This document shows, one piece after another, positions 1-6,949 of a DNA stretch of 14,936 bases (the stretch's first letter is position 1; the number at the start of each line of letters is the position of its first letter). The notes below the pieces were generated by a model that was given only the letters and a program-made list of their open reading frames with translations, was not told where the DNA came from and made no database searches. The DNA lies in contig CAXDOZ010000056.1 of assembly GCA_963991145.1 (NCBI GenBank), positions 1 to 14,936 of the forward strand, read 5' to 3'. A program made the position numbers and the translations under genes. This DNA comes from CAXDOZ01 sp963991145 (GTDB taxonomy: Bacteria; Bacteroidota; Bacteroidia; Chitinophagales; JABDMM01).

Positions 1-45
1 GATTTCTGCCTGTCTCGTGGGCTCGGAGATGTGTATAAGAGACAG
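1..45 (+). other. Residual Illumina Nextera (Tn5) sequencing adapter, not genomic
   Basis: Bases 12-45 match the Nextera read-2 transposase adapter, ending in the 19-base Tn5 mosaic end AGATGTGTATAAGAGACAG at 27-45. Bases 4-11 (TTCTGCCT) match the i7 index of the Nextera N703 oligo as I remember it, and bases 1-3 (GAT) match the end of the P7 flow-cell sequence. The order P7 end, index, read-2 adapter, mosaic end is exactly that of a library molecule end, so this is untrimmed adapter left at the contig edge. True genomic sequence starts at about base 46, only three bases beyond the lpxD stop codon. Confidence 0.97.
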
Positions 46-48
46 ATT

Positions 49-1080
49 CTAGCTATTCTTTAACCTTTCTTCCAGATCCTCAATACGTTTGAGAAGTTCT
101 GGCAATTTACGCACCAATGATTGGTGTCGCAAGGATTCTCTAAAATCATACGCAGGTGCGCCTGTTACGGCTTTCCCTGGTTCTTTAATACTTTTTGAAA
201 CTCCGGACTGAGCATTTACTGCTGAAAAATCCGCTAATTCTATGTGCCCTACCAATCCGGCCTGACCGCCAATTCTGCAATTCTTACCAAGTTTGGTTGA
301 TCCGGAGATCCCGGCTTGCGCGGCGATAACTGTGTTTGTGCCGATATCTACATTGTGAGCCAACTGAACTAGGTTATCGACCTTGGCTCCTTTTCTTACA
401 ATGGTTGCTCCCATTGTTGCGCGATCAATAGTGGCATTTGCGCCGATTTCTACATCGTCTTCCAGGATCACAATCCCCGAGTGAATGATCTTCTCAAAAC
501 TTCCGTCTGATTGAGGAGCGAAACCAAATCCGTCTCCACCAATTACTGCTCCTGCCTGTACAATGCAATTATCTCCGATCTGACATCCTGCATAAACTTT
601 CACCCCAGGATAGATTCGTGAATTCTTTCCAATTTTGGCATTAGGGCCAATGTATGCGCCGGGATAGATCTTTGCTCCTTCCTCAACTCGAACACCTGCT
701 CCGATGTAAGCAAATGCGCCCAGGTAAATATCGTTTCCAAGACTGGCCGATTCGTGTACAAAAACAGGCTCTTCTCTCCCACTTAGATCCATCTCATCTC
801 TGGCAAACTTTTGAGTTAAAGTGGCCACCGCAGAATAAGGATCATCCAGGATGATCAAGGAGCTTGAATATGGACCGTCATCAAGCGGAAAATCCTTTGA
901 AACCAGCAGTATTGCTGCCTTAGTGGATTTTGCAAAATGAAGGTACTTGGGGTTTGCGAGGAAGCTCAGGCAGTCGGAATCTGCTTGTTCGATAGGAGCG
1001 AATTTGTGAGCGATAACATCAGGGTTACCCAACAATTCACCACCCAGTAATTTGGCTAGCTCGCCCGCGGAAATTTGCAT
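49..1080 (-). CDS. lpxD: UDP-3-O-acylglucosamine N-acyltransferase LpxD
   Basis: This enzyme adds the N-linked hydroxyacyl chain from acyl-ACP to UDP-3-O-acylglucosamine, the third step of lipid A synthesis, in the cytoplasm. The 343-residue product has the family's usual length. Residues about 1-100 form the N-terminal uridine-binding domain. Residues about 105-300 are hexapeptide repeats (I/V-G-x4 pattern) of a left-handed beta-helix. The signature block at 217-247 contains IDRATMG and LAHN, and H242 aligns with the catalytic histidine of E. coli LpxD; a second family histidine is in LVGHI (H279). A charged C-terminal helix (about 315-343) is typical. The ATG at 1078-1080 lies 21 bases after the stop of the HD-domain gene, so the two are probably cotranscribed. 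In Bacteroidota lpxC-fabZ usually follows; here the contig ends first. Confidence 0.96.
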   Translation of the reverse strand: MQISAGELAKLLGGELLGNPDVIAHKFAPIEQADSDCLSFLANPKYLHFAKSTKAAILLVSKDFPLDDGPYSSSLIILDDPYSAVATLTQKFARDEMDLSGREEPVFVHESASLGNDIYLGAFAYIGAGVRVEEGAKIYPGAYIGPNAKIGKNSRIYPGVKVYAGCQIGDNCIVQAGAVIGGDGFGFAPQSDGSFEKIIHSGIVILEDDVEIGANATIDRATMGATIVRKGAKVDNLVQLAHNVDIGTNTVIAAQAGISGSTKLGKNCRIGGQAGLVGHIELADFSAVNAQSGVSKSIKEPGKAVTGAPAYDFRESLRHQSLVRKLPELLKRIEDLEERLKNS

Positions 1081-1101
1081 GCCGCCAAAGTTAAGAATAT
1101 A

Positions 1102-2334
1102 TTAAATAGTAAGGCTTTTTGGGTAGCAGATATAGTGCTTAGACACCGGTTCAATGATTGAATTGAGATCTCCGTGGTCTGATTCCTCCGAGAAGTCCTT
1201 AAGTGATTCATCCTTATGCAGGATAGTGATCTTCCCTTTAGATTGATCATAAGCATGATTACTGGTTCTATCCTTGATAAGCATGTAATGAATGTCCTTT
1301 TCCTGTAGTCCAAAATCATCCTGAATTGCAGCTCGTATCTTTTGAACTTTTGCAGGGTCAAAATCAGAACTCTGCATCTCAATTTTAAAGAGGTGTCGGT
1401 TTATGATGCTCTCGCATAAATGCGAGAGGATGATGTCATCATTATCCATCCAGTTCTTAAAGGCAAGCATCAGATCGTGATCATCCAATTTGCTAAAATG
1501 ATGCAATGCCTCTCCATTCGGCTCAAAAGCAGAGCGATCCGGTTCATTCTTTAGGAAATACTTCAAAGAGGCAGATGCTTCTAGGTCCATTCCATTATTG
1601 AATAACTCTCGTGCACGCTGAACTGCTTTTACCATCATATGCTCAACACATAGTACAGTTTTGTGAAGATAGACCTGCCAGTACATTAAGCGACGAGCAG
1701 TAATAAATCGCTCAATGGAGTATAGTCCTTTTGCCTCAACCACCAATCTACCATTCCTTACATCGAGCATCTCTATGATCCTTCCAATCCCAACAACACC
1801 CTCACTAACTCCGGTAAAGAATGAATCTCTGGATAAGTAGTCTAAACGATCCACGTCTAATTGGCTGCTGAGGAGATCATGTAAGAATTGCTTCTTGTAA
1901 GTTCCTTCGAAGATCTGGATCGCCATATCAAGCTCACCGTCAAACTTCTCGTTAAAGGCATGCATATAGCTGATTGACAACTGCTCGTGTGACACTCCAC
2001 CGATAAGGCAGCTTTCCAGTGTGTGCGAGTAAGGCCCGTGTCCTATATCGTGAAGAAGAATTGCCAGCAAAGCAGCTTTCTCCTCCTCAGGGCTTATGTC
2101 CTGTCCCTTGATCTTTAGGATATCAATCGCTCTCTGCATCAGGTAAGTTGCACCTAAAGCATGGTGAAACCTAGTATGAGATGCTCCGGGGTAGACGTAA
2201 TCAGTAAGCCCAAGTTGCTTAATCCGCCGAAGGCGTTGAAACCAGGGATCATCTACAATTTGATAAAGGATCTCATATGGCACTGTAATAAACCCGTGAA
2301 CCGGATCGTTGAAAATCTTTCTTTTTCCACCCAT
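1102..2334 (-). CDS. HD-domain phosphohydrolase (SAMHD1/dGTPase-like superfamily)
   Basis: This is a 410-residue soluble protein with no signal peptide or membrane segment. The HD metal site is complete by motif: RFHH at 55-58 (H58 aligning with the first metal histidine of SAMHD1), LLHDIGHG (H95, D96), and QLDVDRLDY at 158-166 (D162 as the last ligand). The flanking motifs YPGASHTRFHHALG and YLSRDSFF are typical of the deoxynucleotide triphosphohydrolase-like branch, so hydrolysis of a phosphorylated nucleotide is plausible, but the substrate is not shown by the sequence. The C-terminal half (about 240-410) is family-specific and acidic. It sits directly upstream of lpxD and is divergent from porX, with a good promoter at 2393-2421. 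I recall the same HD-lpxD pairing in other Bacteroidota. Assignment to the superfamily is firm; the biological role is unknown. Confidence 0.9.
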   Translation of the reverse strand: MGGKRKIFNDPVHGFITVPYEILYQIVDDPWFQRLRRIKQLGLTDYVYPGASHTRFHHALGATYLMQRAIDILKIKGQDISPEEEKAALLAILLHDIGHGPYSHTLESCLIGGVSHEQLSISYMHAFNEKFDGELDMAIQIFEGTYKKQFLHDLLSSQLDVDRLDYLSRDSFFTGVSEGVVGIGRIIEMLDVRNGRLVVEAKGLYSIERFITARRLMYWQVYLHKTVLCVEHMMVKAVQRARELFNNGMDLEASASLKYFLKNEPDRSAFEPNGEALHHFSKLDDHDLMLAFKNWMDNDDIILSHLCESIINRHLFKIEMQSSDFDPAKVQKIRAAIQDDFGLQEKDIHYMLIKDRTSNHAYDQSKGKITILHKDESLKDFSEESDHGDLNSIIEPVSKHYICYPKSLTI

Positions 2335-2392
2335 TTGAAGAATTCTAGAACTGCCACCTCATAACAAACGTTAATCCTATGCCGCTACAGGT

Positions 2393-2421
2393 CAAATATA
2401 TTATCATTGTGAATTCTCAAA
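2393..2421 (-). promoter_or_regulatory. Bacteroidota-type promoter for the HD gene-lpxD operon
   Basis: On the minus strand, TTTG (2418-2421) is followed after 17 bases by TATATTTG (2393-2400). This matches the -33 TTG and -7 TAnnTTTG consensus of the Bacteroidota housekeeping sigma factor, with spacing in the reported 17-23 range. Transcription would start roughly 50 bases upstream of the HD gene ATG at 2334. The whole divergent intergenic region is only 99 bases, so the porX promoter must lie in or near the same DNA; I could not find an equally good plus-strand match. Confidence 0.6.
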
Positions 2422-2433
2422 CCAATTAAATCT

Positions 2434-3990
2434 ATGAGCGCAAAAATCCTTTGGGCCGACGACGAGATCGATCTACTAAAACCACAGATTCTTTTCCTGG
2501 AGGGAAAGGGATATAACATTACTCCTGTAACAAATGGGCAGGACGTGCTGGAACAACTTAGTTCTGAAAGCTTTGATCTCGTTATCCTGGATGAATCCAT
2601 GCCTGGATTAACTGGTTTAGAGACCTTAGATAAGATGAAAGATACCGGCGTTCAACTTCCGGTTATCATGATCACGAAGAATGAGGAAGAGGATCTAATG
2701 GAGCAGGCAATTGGCCAGCAGATCTCTGAGTATCTGATCAAACCTGTGAAGCCTCAACAGATCTTATCTGCCCTAAAGAAGATCATTGATAATAAGCGTC
2801 TGGTTAGTGAGCATACTAATACTGCTTATCAGCAGGAATTTCAGAAACTATTCCTCAGCCTACAGGAGGTAGATAGTTATCAGGATTGGATCGAGCTTTA
2901 TCGCAAGTTGGTTTTTTGGGAGCTTGAGCTTGCAAAATCTGAAGGGAAAGAGATGCATGACATCTTCACCATGCAGAAGTCGGAAGCAAATCAGGCATTC
3001 AATAAATTTTTGATCAAGAACTACATAAAGTGGATCCAGAATCCAGATGATGAGGATTCTCCAACCATGTCTCACAACCTTCTATTGAGGAAGGTTTTTC
3101 CGCTTCTCAATGATGATAAGCCTACGGTAATGGTCTTGATCGACAACCTCCGATTTGACCAGTGGAAGATCATTCAACCAATGATCAATAGTATGTACCG
3201 TATGGTTGATGAGGAGGCCTTCTACAGTATTCTTCCTACAGCAACTCAGTACAGTCGAAACTCAATTTTCTCTGGTTTGCTCCCATCTGAAATTGCAAAA
3301 CAGCATAAGGAATACTGGAAAAACGACGATGATGAAGGAGGTAAGAATCTCTTTGAAAAAGACCTTTTAGGGATAAACCTGGAGCGCTCTCTCAGAGATC
3401 CGATCAAGTATCAGTATTTGAAGATCGTTAACCACAGGGATGGTAAAGCCCTGGAGGATAATGCCCTAAATCTTCTAAATAACAAGCTCAGTGTTATCGT
3501 CTACAACTTTGTAGATATGCTCTCACATGCAAGAACTGAAATGGAGGTTTTGAAAGAGCTGGCAGGAGACGAATCAGCATACAGATCGATCACAAAGTCA
3601 TGGTTCGAGCATTCATCTCTTCACAATGCTTTGAAGAAGATCTCAGAGCACGATGTAAACCTTGTGATCACAACTGATCATGGAACCATCAGAGTAAAGA
3701 ATCCAAGCAAGGTAATCGGTGACAGAGCAACCACCACAAATATCAGGTACAAAGCAGGAAAGAACCTGAACTACGACAATAAGGATGTCTTTGAAGTTAG
3801 AAAACCAGAGGATGCCGGATTACCAGCGCCAAACGTGAGTACAACCTACATCTTCGCCAAGGAGGACTTATATCTGGTTTACCCTAACAATTACAATCAC
3901 TACGTGAACTTCTTCAGAAACACATTCCAGCATGGAGGGATATCACTGGAAGAGGTCATCATCCCATTTGCACGATACAGTAGCAGATAA
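2434..3990 (+). CDS. porX: PorX-type response regulator with PglZ phosphodiesterase domain
   Basis: PorX is the response regulator of the T9SS: with the kinase PorY it controls por genes, and its C-terminal PglZ domain cleaves phosphodiesters of nucleotides. Residues 1-125 form a receiver domain with acidic pair D9/D10, phospho-acceptor D53 (LVILDESMPG), T81 and K103. A helical linker spans about 126-215. Residues about 225-518 form an alkaline phosphatase-superfamily PglZ domain with recognisable metal or active-site positions: D237 (LIDNLRFD), T269/T271 in PTATQYSR, D361 and H365 (VDMLSH), D415 and H416 (TTDHGT) and H500 (FQHGG). There is no DNA-binding output domain, as expected for PorX. 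The 518-residue length fits the family. The stop overlaps the next ATG by one base (TAATG), so translation of tsaE is probably coupled. The start ATG at 2434 is the one immediately preceding the receiver fold. Confidence 0.95.
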   Translation: MSAKILWADDEIDLLKPQILFLEGKGYNITPVTNGQDVLEQLSSESFDLVILDESMPGLTGLETLDKMKDTGVQLPVIMITKNEEEDLMEQAIGQQISEYLIKPVKPQQILSALKKIIDNKRLVSEHTNTAYQQEFQKLFLSLQEVDSYQDWIELYRKLVFWELELAKSEGKEMHDIFTMQKSEANQAFNKFLIKNYIKWIQNPDDEDSPTMSHNLLLRKVFPLLNDDKPTVMVLIDNLRFDQWKIIQPMINSMYRMVDEEAFYSILPTATQYSRNSIFSGLLPSEIAKQHKEYWKNDDDEGGKNLFEKDLLGINLERSLRDPIKYQYLKIVNHRDGKALEDNALNLLNNKLSVIVYNFVDMLSHARTEMEVLKELAGDESAYRSITKSWFEHSSLHNALKKISEHDVNLVITTDHGTIRVKNPSKVIGDRATTTNIRYKAGKNLNYDNKDVFEVRKPEDAGLPAPNVSTTYIFAKEDLYLVYPNNYNHYVNFFRNTFQHGGISLEEVIIPFARYSSR

Positions 3991-4415
3991 TGCGAACAGA
4001 ATTCACAGCTGAAGGCATTGATGATCTTTCGGGAATTGCTCAAAAAATCATTGAGCTAATGGAAGATGATCGTATTCTTCTAATGAGAGGAGATCTTGGA
4101 GCCGGAAAAACAAGTTTGGTGAAGGAGCTCATCAAATCATTGGGTTCTACAGATGAAGGATCAAGCCCAACTTACTCTCTGGTCAATGAGTACCTGAATG
4201 AAGATGGAAGTAACATTTACCACCTTGACCTTTATAGAATCGAGGACAAACAGGAGTTGATTGAAATTGGTCTTGAGGATATTCTATACTCCGGGTCATA
4301 TTGCTTTATTGAATGGCCGGATATTGCTGTCGATATCATCCCAGAAGAGGCAATCAATCTAGAGATAAAAACACTCGACGAACACAGGAGGAAAATCCTT
4401 ATTTTTAGAGAATGA
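3990..4415 (+). CDS. tsaE: tRNA threonylcarbamoyladenosine biosynthesis ATPase TsaE
   Basis: TsaE is the P-loop ATPase that works with TsaB and TsaD in making t6A at position 37 of ANN-decoding tRNAs, in the cytoplasm. The 141-residue product has the usual family length. The Walker A motif GDLGAGKT is at 34-41, followed by the family signatures SSPTYSLVNEY at 58-68, HLDLYR at 78-83 and IEWPD at 107-111. The gene starts inside the porX stop (1-base overlap) and its stop overlaps the ald start by four bases (ATGA), making it the middle gene of a three-gene translationally coupled operon. The neighbours have no obvious link to tRNA modification; I recall this order as common in Bacteroidota. Confidence 0.96.
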   Translation: MRTEFTAEGIDDLSGIAQKIIELMEDDRILLMRGDLGAGKTSLVKELIKSLGSTDEGSSPTYSLVNEYLNEDGSNIYHLDLYRIEDKQELIEIGLEDILYSGSYCFIEWPDIAVDIIPEEAINLEIKTLDEHRRKILIFRE

Positions 4416-5635
4416 GTGAGAAGGGGAAACAGTTTGAAGGCTTAGTTTCCAAGCTAGGATTATCACCCCTAGAAGCCCCAACCAAGATCGGATCAAAAGA
4501 AGGTGAGCTTTTCATTGGCTTACCTAAGGAACGCACATTCCAGGAACATAGAATTTCACTTACCCCGGAAGCTGTCCATTTACTGGTTTCAAGAGGAAAT
4601 AGAGTTATTGTTGAAACTCTGGCAGGAAGTGATAGTCATTTCTCAGATAATGAATACTCAGAAGCCGGTGCCGAGATTGCCGATGGTCCTGAACAAGTAT
4701 TCAAGAGTGATATCATTTTAAAAGTGGCCCCTCCTACCTTGGAGGAGATCGGGTTTATGGGCATCGATCAGACCCTGATCTCGCCGATTCACCTTCCTAC
4801 TCTGGAGAAAGAATACATCAAAGCACTGATGAAGAAGAAGGTCACAGCTCTGGCCTTTGAATACATTCGAGATGAGAGCGGATCATTCCCTTTTGTGCGC
4901 TCAATGAGTGAAATAGCGGGAAACAGCGCAATTCTAATTGCCGCTGAATTACTCTCAAATATTAGTCAGGGGAAAGGAGTACTTCTAGGCGGTATTACCG
5001 GAGTTCCTCCTGCTGAAGTTGTCATTCTGGGTGCTGGTGTAGTAGGCACAAATGCTGCCCGAGCTGCCATAGGAATGGGGTCTACTGTCAAAGTCTTTGA
5101 TAACAACATCTACAAGCTAATGCGCTTACAGGAGGTGATCGGTACAAAGATCTTCACCTCAACAGTTTCTCCAGCGGTATTAGAGAGAGAGCTGTCCAAT
5201 GCTGACCTTGCTATTGGAGCAATTCATTCAAAGGATGGAAGAACAGACATGCTCGTTACCGAAGACATGGTAATGAAGATGAAACCGGGTTCAGTCGTTC
5301 TTGATATCAGTATTGATCAGGGTGGATGTTTTGAAACATCTCGAGTTACCGATCATAACAATCCTACTTATGAAGTGCACGATGTAATCCATTACTGTGT
5401 ACCTAATATTCCTTCTCGCTACGCCCAAACTGCTTCTAATGCAATTAGCAATCTCATTGCTCCTATGCTTAGCAGATGTCAGGAATTAGGAGGCATGAAG
5501 GGACTTCTATTCGAGGAAAAAGGATGTCGGAACGGCACTTACCTGTTCAAGGGCAACCTCACCAATATGTACTTGAGTGAAAAGTTTGGGATCAAGGCAA
5601 GTAACCTTGACTGGCTTTTTGCAGCGAATATCTGA
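4412..5635 (+). CDS. ald: Alanine dehydrogenase-family NAD(P)-dependent oxidoreductase
   Basis: The family interconverts L-alanine and pyruvate plus ammonia with NAD. Residues 34-165 match the N-terminal AlaDh/PNT domain and 166-340 the NAD-binding Rossmann domain, with VVILGAGVVGTNAA at 203-216. Residues that align with the M. tuberculosis enzyme are R47 (EHRISLTP, substrate binding), K104 (ILKVAPP), H127 (SPIHLP) and D302 (SIDQGGCFE). At 407 residues it is longer than the classical ~370, with about 33 extra N-terminal residues and a different C-terminal tail; no later in-frame ATG lies before the conserved core. The loop at 270-283 (IHSKDGRTDMLV) replaces the classical VPGAxAPKL motif, which I also recall as diverged in other Bacteroidota homologues. 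It ends one base before the convergent protease gene, and no terminator is visible in between. Confidence 0.85.
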   Translation: MSEKGKQFEGLVSKLGLSPLEAPTKIGSKEGELFIGLPKERTFQEHRISLTPEAVHLLVSRGNRVIVETLAGSDSHFSDNEYSEAGAEIADGPEQVFKSDIILKVAPPTLEEIGFMGIDQTLISPIHLPTLEKEYIKALMKKKVTALAFEYIRDESGSFPFVRSMSEIAGNSAILIAAELLSNISQGKGVLLGGITGVPPAEVVILGAGVVGTNAARAAIGMGSTVKVFDNNIYKLMRLQEVIGTKIFTSTVSPAVLERELSNADLAIGAIHSKDGRTDMLVTEDMVMKMKPGSVVLDISIDQGGCFETSRVTDHNNPTYEVHDVIHYCVPNIPSRYAQTASNAISNLIAPMLSRCQELGGMKGLLFEEKGCRNGTYLFKGNLTNMYLSEKFGIKASNLDWLFAANI

Positions 5636-5636
5636 T

Positions 5637-6947
5637 CTACTCTACTAAAAGCTTCTTAGTGAAAATTCCCTCCTGGCTATAGAGCTTTACGAGGTAAATT
5701 CCCTGAACAAGGTCCTCAGTATTGATCTCTACAGAACTGCCTGAGTTTTCAATTTCAGATTGATAGACTCTGGAACCTGAGACATCTACGATCTCAATGC
5801 TGTGGACTAAACCAATCTGATTGTCAAACTCAATGTTAAAACTGCTACTTGCAGGGTTTGGATAAAGTGAGATCGACTCGCGGCTGAAAACCTGATCAAT
5901 CCCTACCGTAGTCTCTATATCTGCCAATCCAGGGCGTCCAATGATCAGCATACTTCTCATAATATCGATCTGGTCATTGGTAAAGCTGTTCTGGCAGGTC
6001 TCAGTTGAGTAGTCCATATAGTTCTCTACCATATCTGGCAGATCTCCGGGAACAGCAGGATCGCATGTATTCTTTAAAAAAGAACATCCTGATGCCTGAG
6101 AATCGCTACTGGCAGCTGGTGTATCATCCAGGCCATCGTCTTCATTACAAGCTCCATCGCCCCAGATATGTCTCAACCCAAGGAAATGACCAACTTCATG
6201 AACAGCTGTTCTCCCTTGATCTGCGACAGAGAAAGGACCTGTTGCATTTGGGTTGTTCGGTCCGGTAACAGCATAGTGAAGCACCACACCTTGCTTTGCA
6301 GAATCTGTTGTATTTCCAGGAGGCCAATTTGGAGCTGCCGCTGGAGGGAATGCATAACCTAAAACACCAAAGCCATTAAGAATATCGCAAACCCAAATAT
6401 TCATATATCTATCAGTAGGCCATGGATCAGCACCACCTGTAGCTACTGCTTTTACATTATCTGTAAAGGGCTCGAAACCAAATGGGCCTGGCGTACCTAA
6501 AGTGTAAGTTATTCCTGTTGTAGGATTGCCTGAAGGATCTGTTGTTGCCAGGTAAAACTCAATTCCGGCATCGCCCACGACAGGCAAGAACTCACTTCTT
6601 GTATTTGTAGTGTCAGCGTTTTGGCGTCTAAAATCACGATTCAACACATCAATTTGACCTAATAGCAGATCATCACTCAAGCTATCTACCTGAGGGTCTG
6701 TGTAAACCAAATGAATCACTGTTGGAATTCGAAAGATCGTATCGTGTGCGCTATTAGTCTTTTGAGAGGAAGATGAAATTCTTTGCTTAGCCTGTTCAAA
6801 TGTCAAATCAACCGCTTGCTTATAGCCTGGATAGTTTTGATCATGATGATCTACAACATGCGTGGTGGCGCATCTTTCATGAATCTGGGCTACAAGTCCA
6901 GAAAGACAAAAAAGGCTAAAAAGTGCTAACAGGAAGTACTTCTTCAT
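5637..6947 (-). CDS. Secreted M43B (pappalysin-like) zinc metalloprotease, T9SS cargo
   Basis: This 436-residue protease is predicted to be exported by Sec and then the T9SS. An N-terminal signal peptide (MKKYFLLALFSLFCLSGLVA, 1-20) is followed by a short propeptide with C26 and a His cluster (H30, H34, H35). The catalytic domain (about 70-340) carries the metzincin zinc site HEVGHFLGLRH at 250-260 (ligands H250, H254, H260; catalytic E251), then WGDG and a Met-turn ENYMDYS around M311. A type A T9SS sorting domain occupies about 358-436, beginning LYPNPASSS and ending KKLLVE. It has no domains between catalytic and sorting parts. The ATG lies two bases after the stop of the larger M43 gene, so the two are almost certainly cotranscribed. 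The shared stretch VLNRDFRRxNxDT suggests the two are paralogues. Substrate unknown; extracellular protein or peptide degradation is likely. Confidence 0.93.
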   Translation of the reverse strand: MKKYFLLALFSLFCLSGLVAQIHERCATTHVVDHHDQNYPGYKQAVDLTFEQAKQRISSSSQKTNSAHDTIFRIPTVIHLVYTDPQVDSLSDDLLLGQIDVLNRDFRRQNADTTNTRSEFLPVVGDAGIEFYLATTDPSGNPTTGITYTLGTPGPFGFEPFTDNVKAVATGGADPWPTDRYMNIWVCDILNGFGVLGYAFPPAAAPNWPPGNTTDSAKQGVVLHYAVTGPNNPNATGPFSVADQGRTAVHEVGHFLGLRHIWGDGACNEDDGLDDTPAASSDSQASGCSFLKNTCDPAVPGDLPDMVENYMDYSTETCQNSFTNDQIDIMRSMLIIGRPGLADIETTVGIDQVFSRESISLYPNPASSSFNIEFDNQIGLVHSIEIVDVSGSRVYQSEIENSGSSVEINTEDLVQGIYLVKLYSQEGIFTKKLLVE

Positions 6948-6949
6948 AA

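Noticed and set aside
27..45. Tn5 mosaic end read as a natural transposon end
   Set aside because: It is preceded by the Nextera adapter, an i7 index and the P7 tail, so it is a library artefact.
1086..1093. TAACTTTG on the minus strand as an internal lpxD promoter
   Set aside because: It matches the -7 element, but has no -33 TTG at suitable spacing and lies only a few bases from the ATG, so a leaderless or near-leaderless start would be needed.
1056..1382. 108-codon open frame on the minus strand bridging the HD gene and lpxD
   Set aside because: It overlaps the intact 3' end of the HD gene and the lpxD start in another frame, and its composition is not protein-like.
1409..1428. Perfect 8-bp inverted repeat CTCTCGCA with TAAA loop inside the HD-domain gene
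   Set aside because: It has no T-run and lies in well conserved coding sequence. One or two such hairpins are expected by chance in 15 kb when loops of 3-10 bases are allowed.
2402..2409. TATCATTG as a plus-strand -7 element for porX
   Set aside because: It has one mismatch to TAnnTTTG and no TTG 17-23 bases upstream. The porX promoter is therefore left unassigned.
5644..5660. ACTAA / TTAGT inverted repeat near the convergent stops as a bidirectional terminator
   Set aside because: The stem is only 5 bp and A/T-rich with no T-run on either side, too weak to call a terminator.
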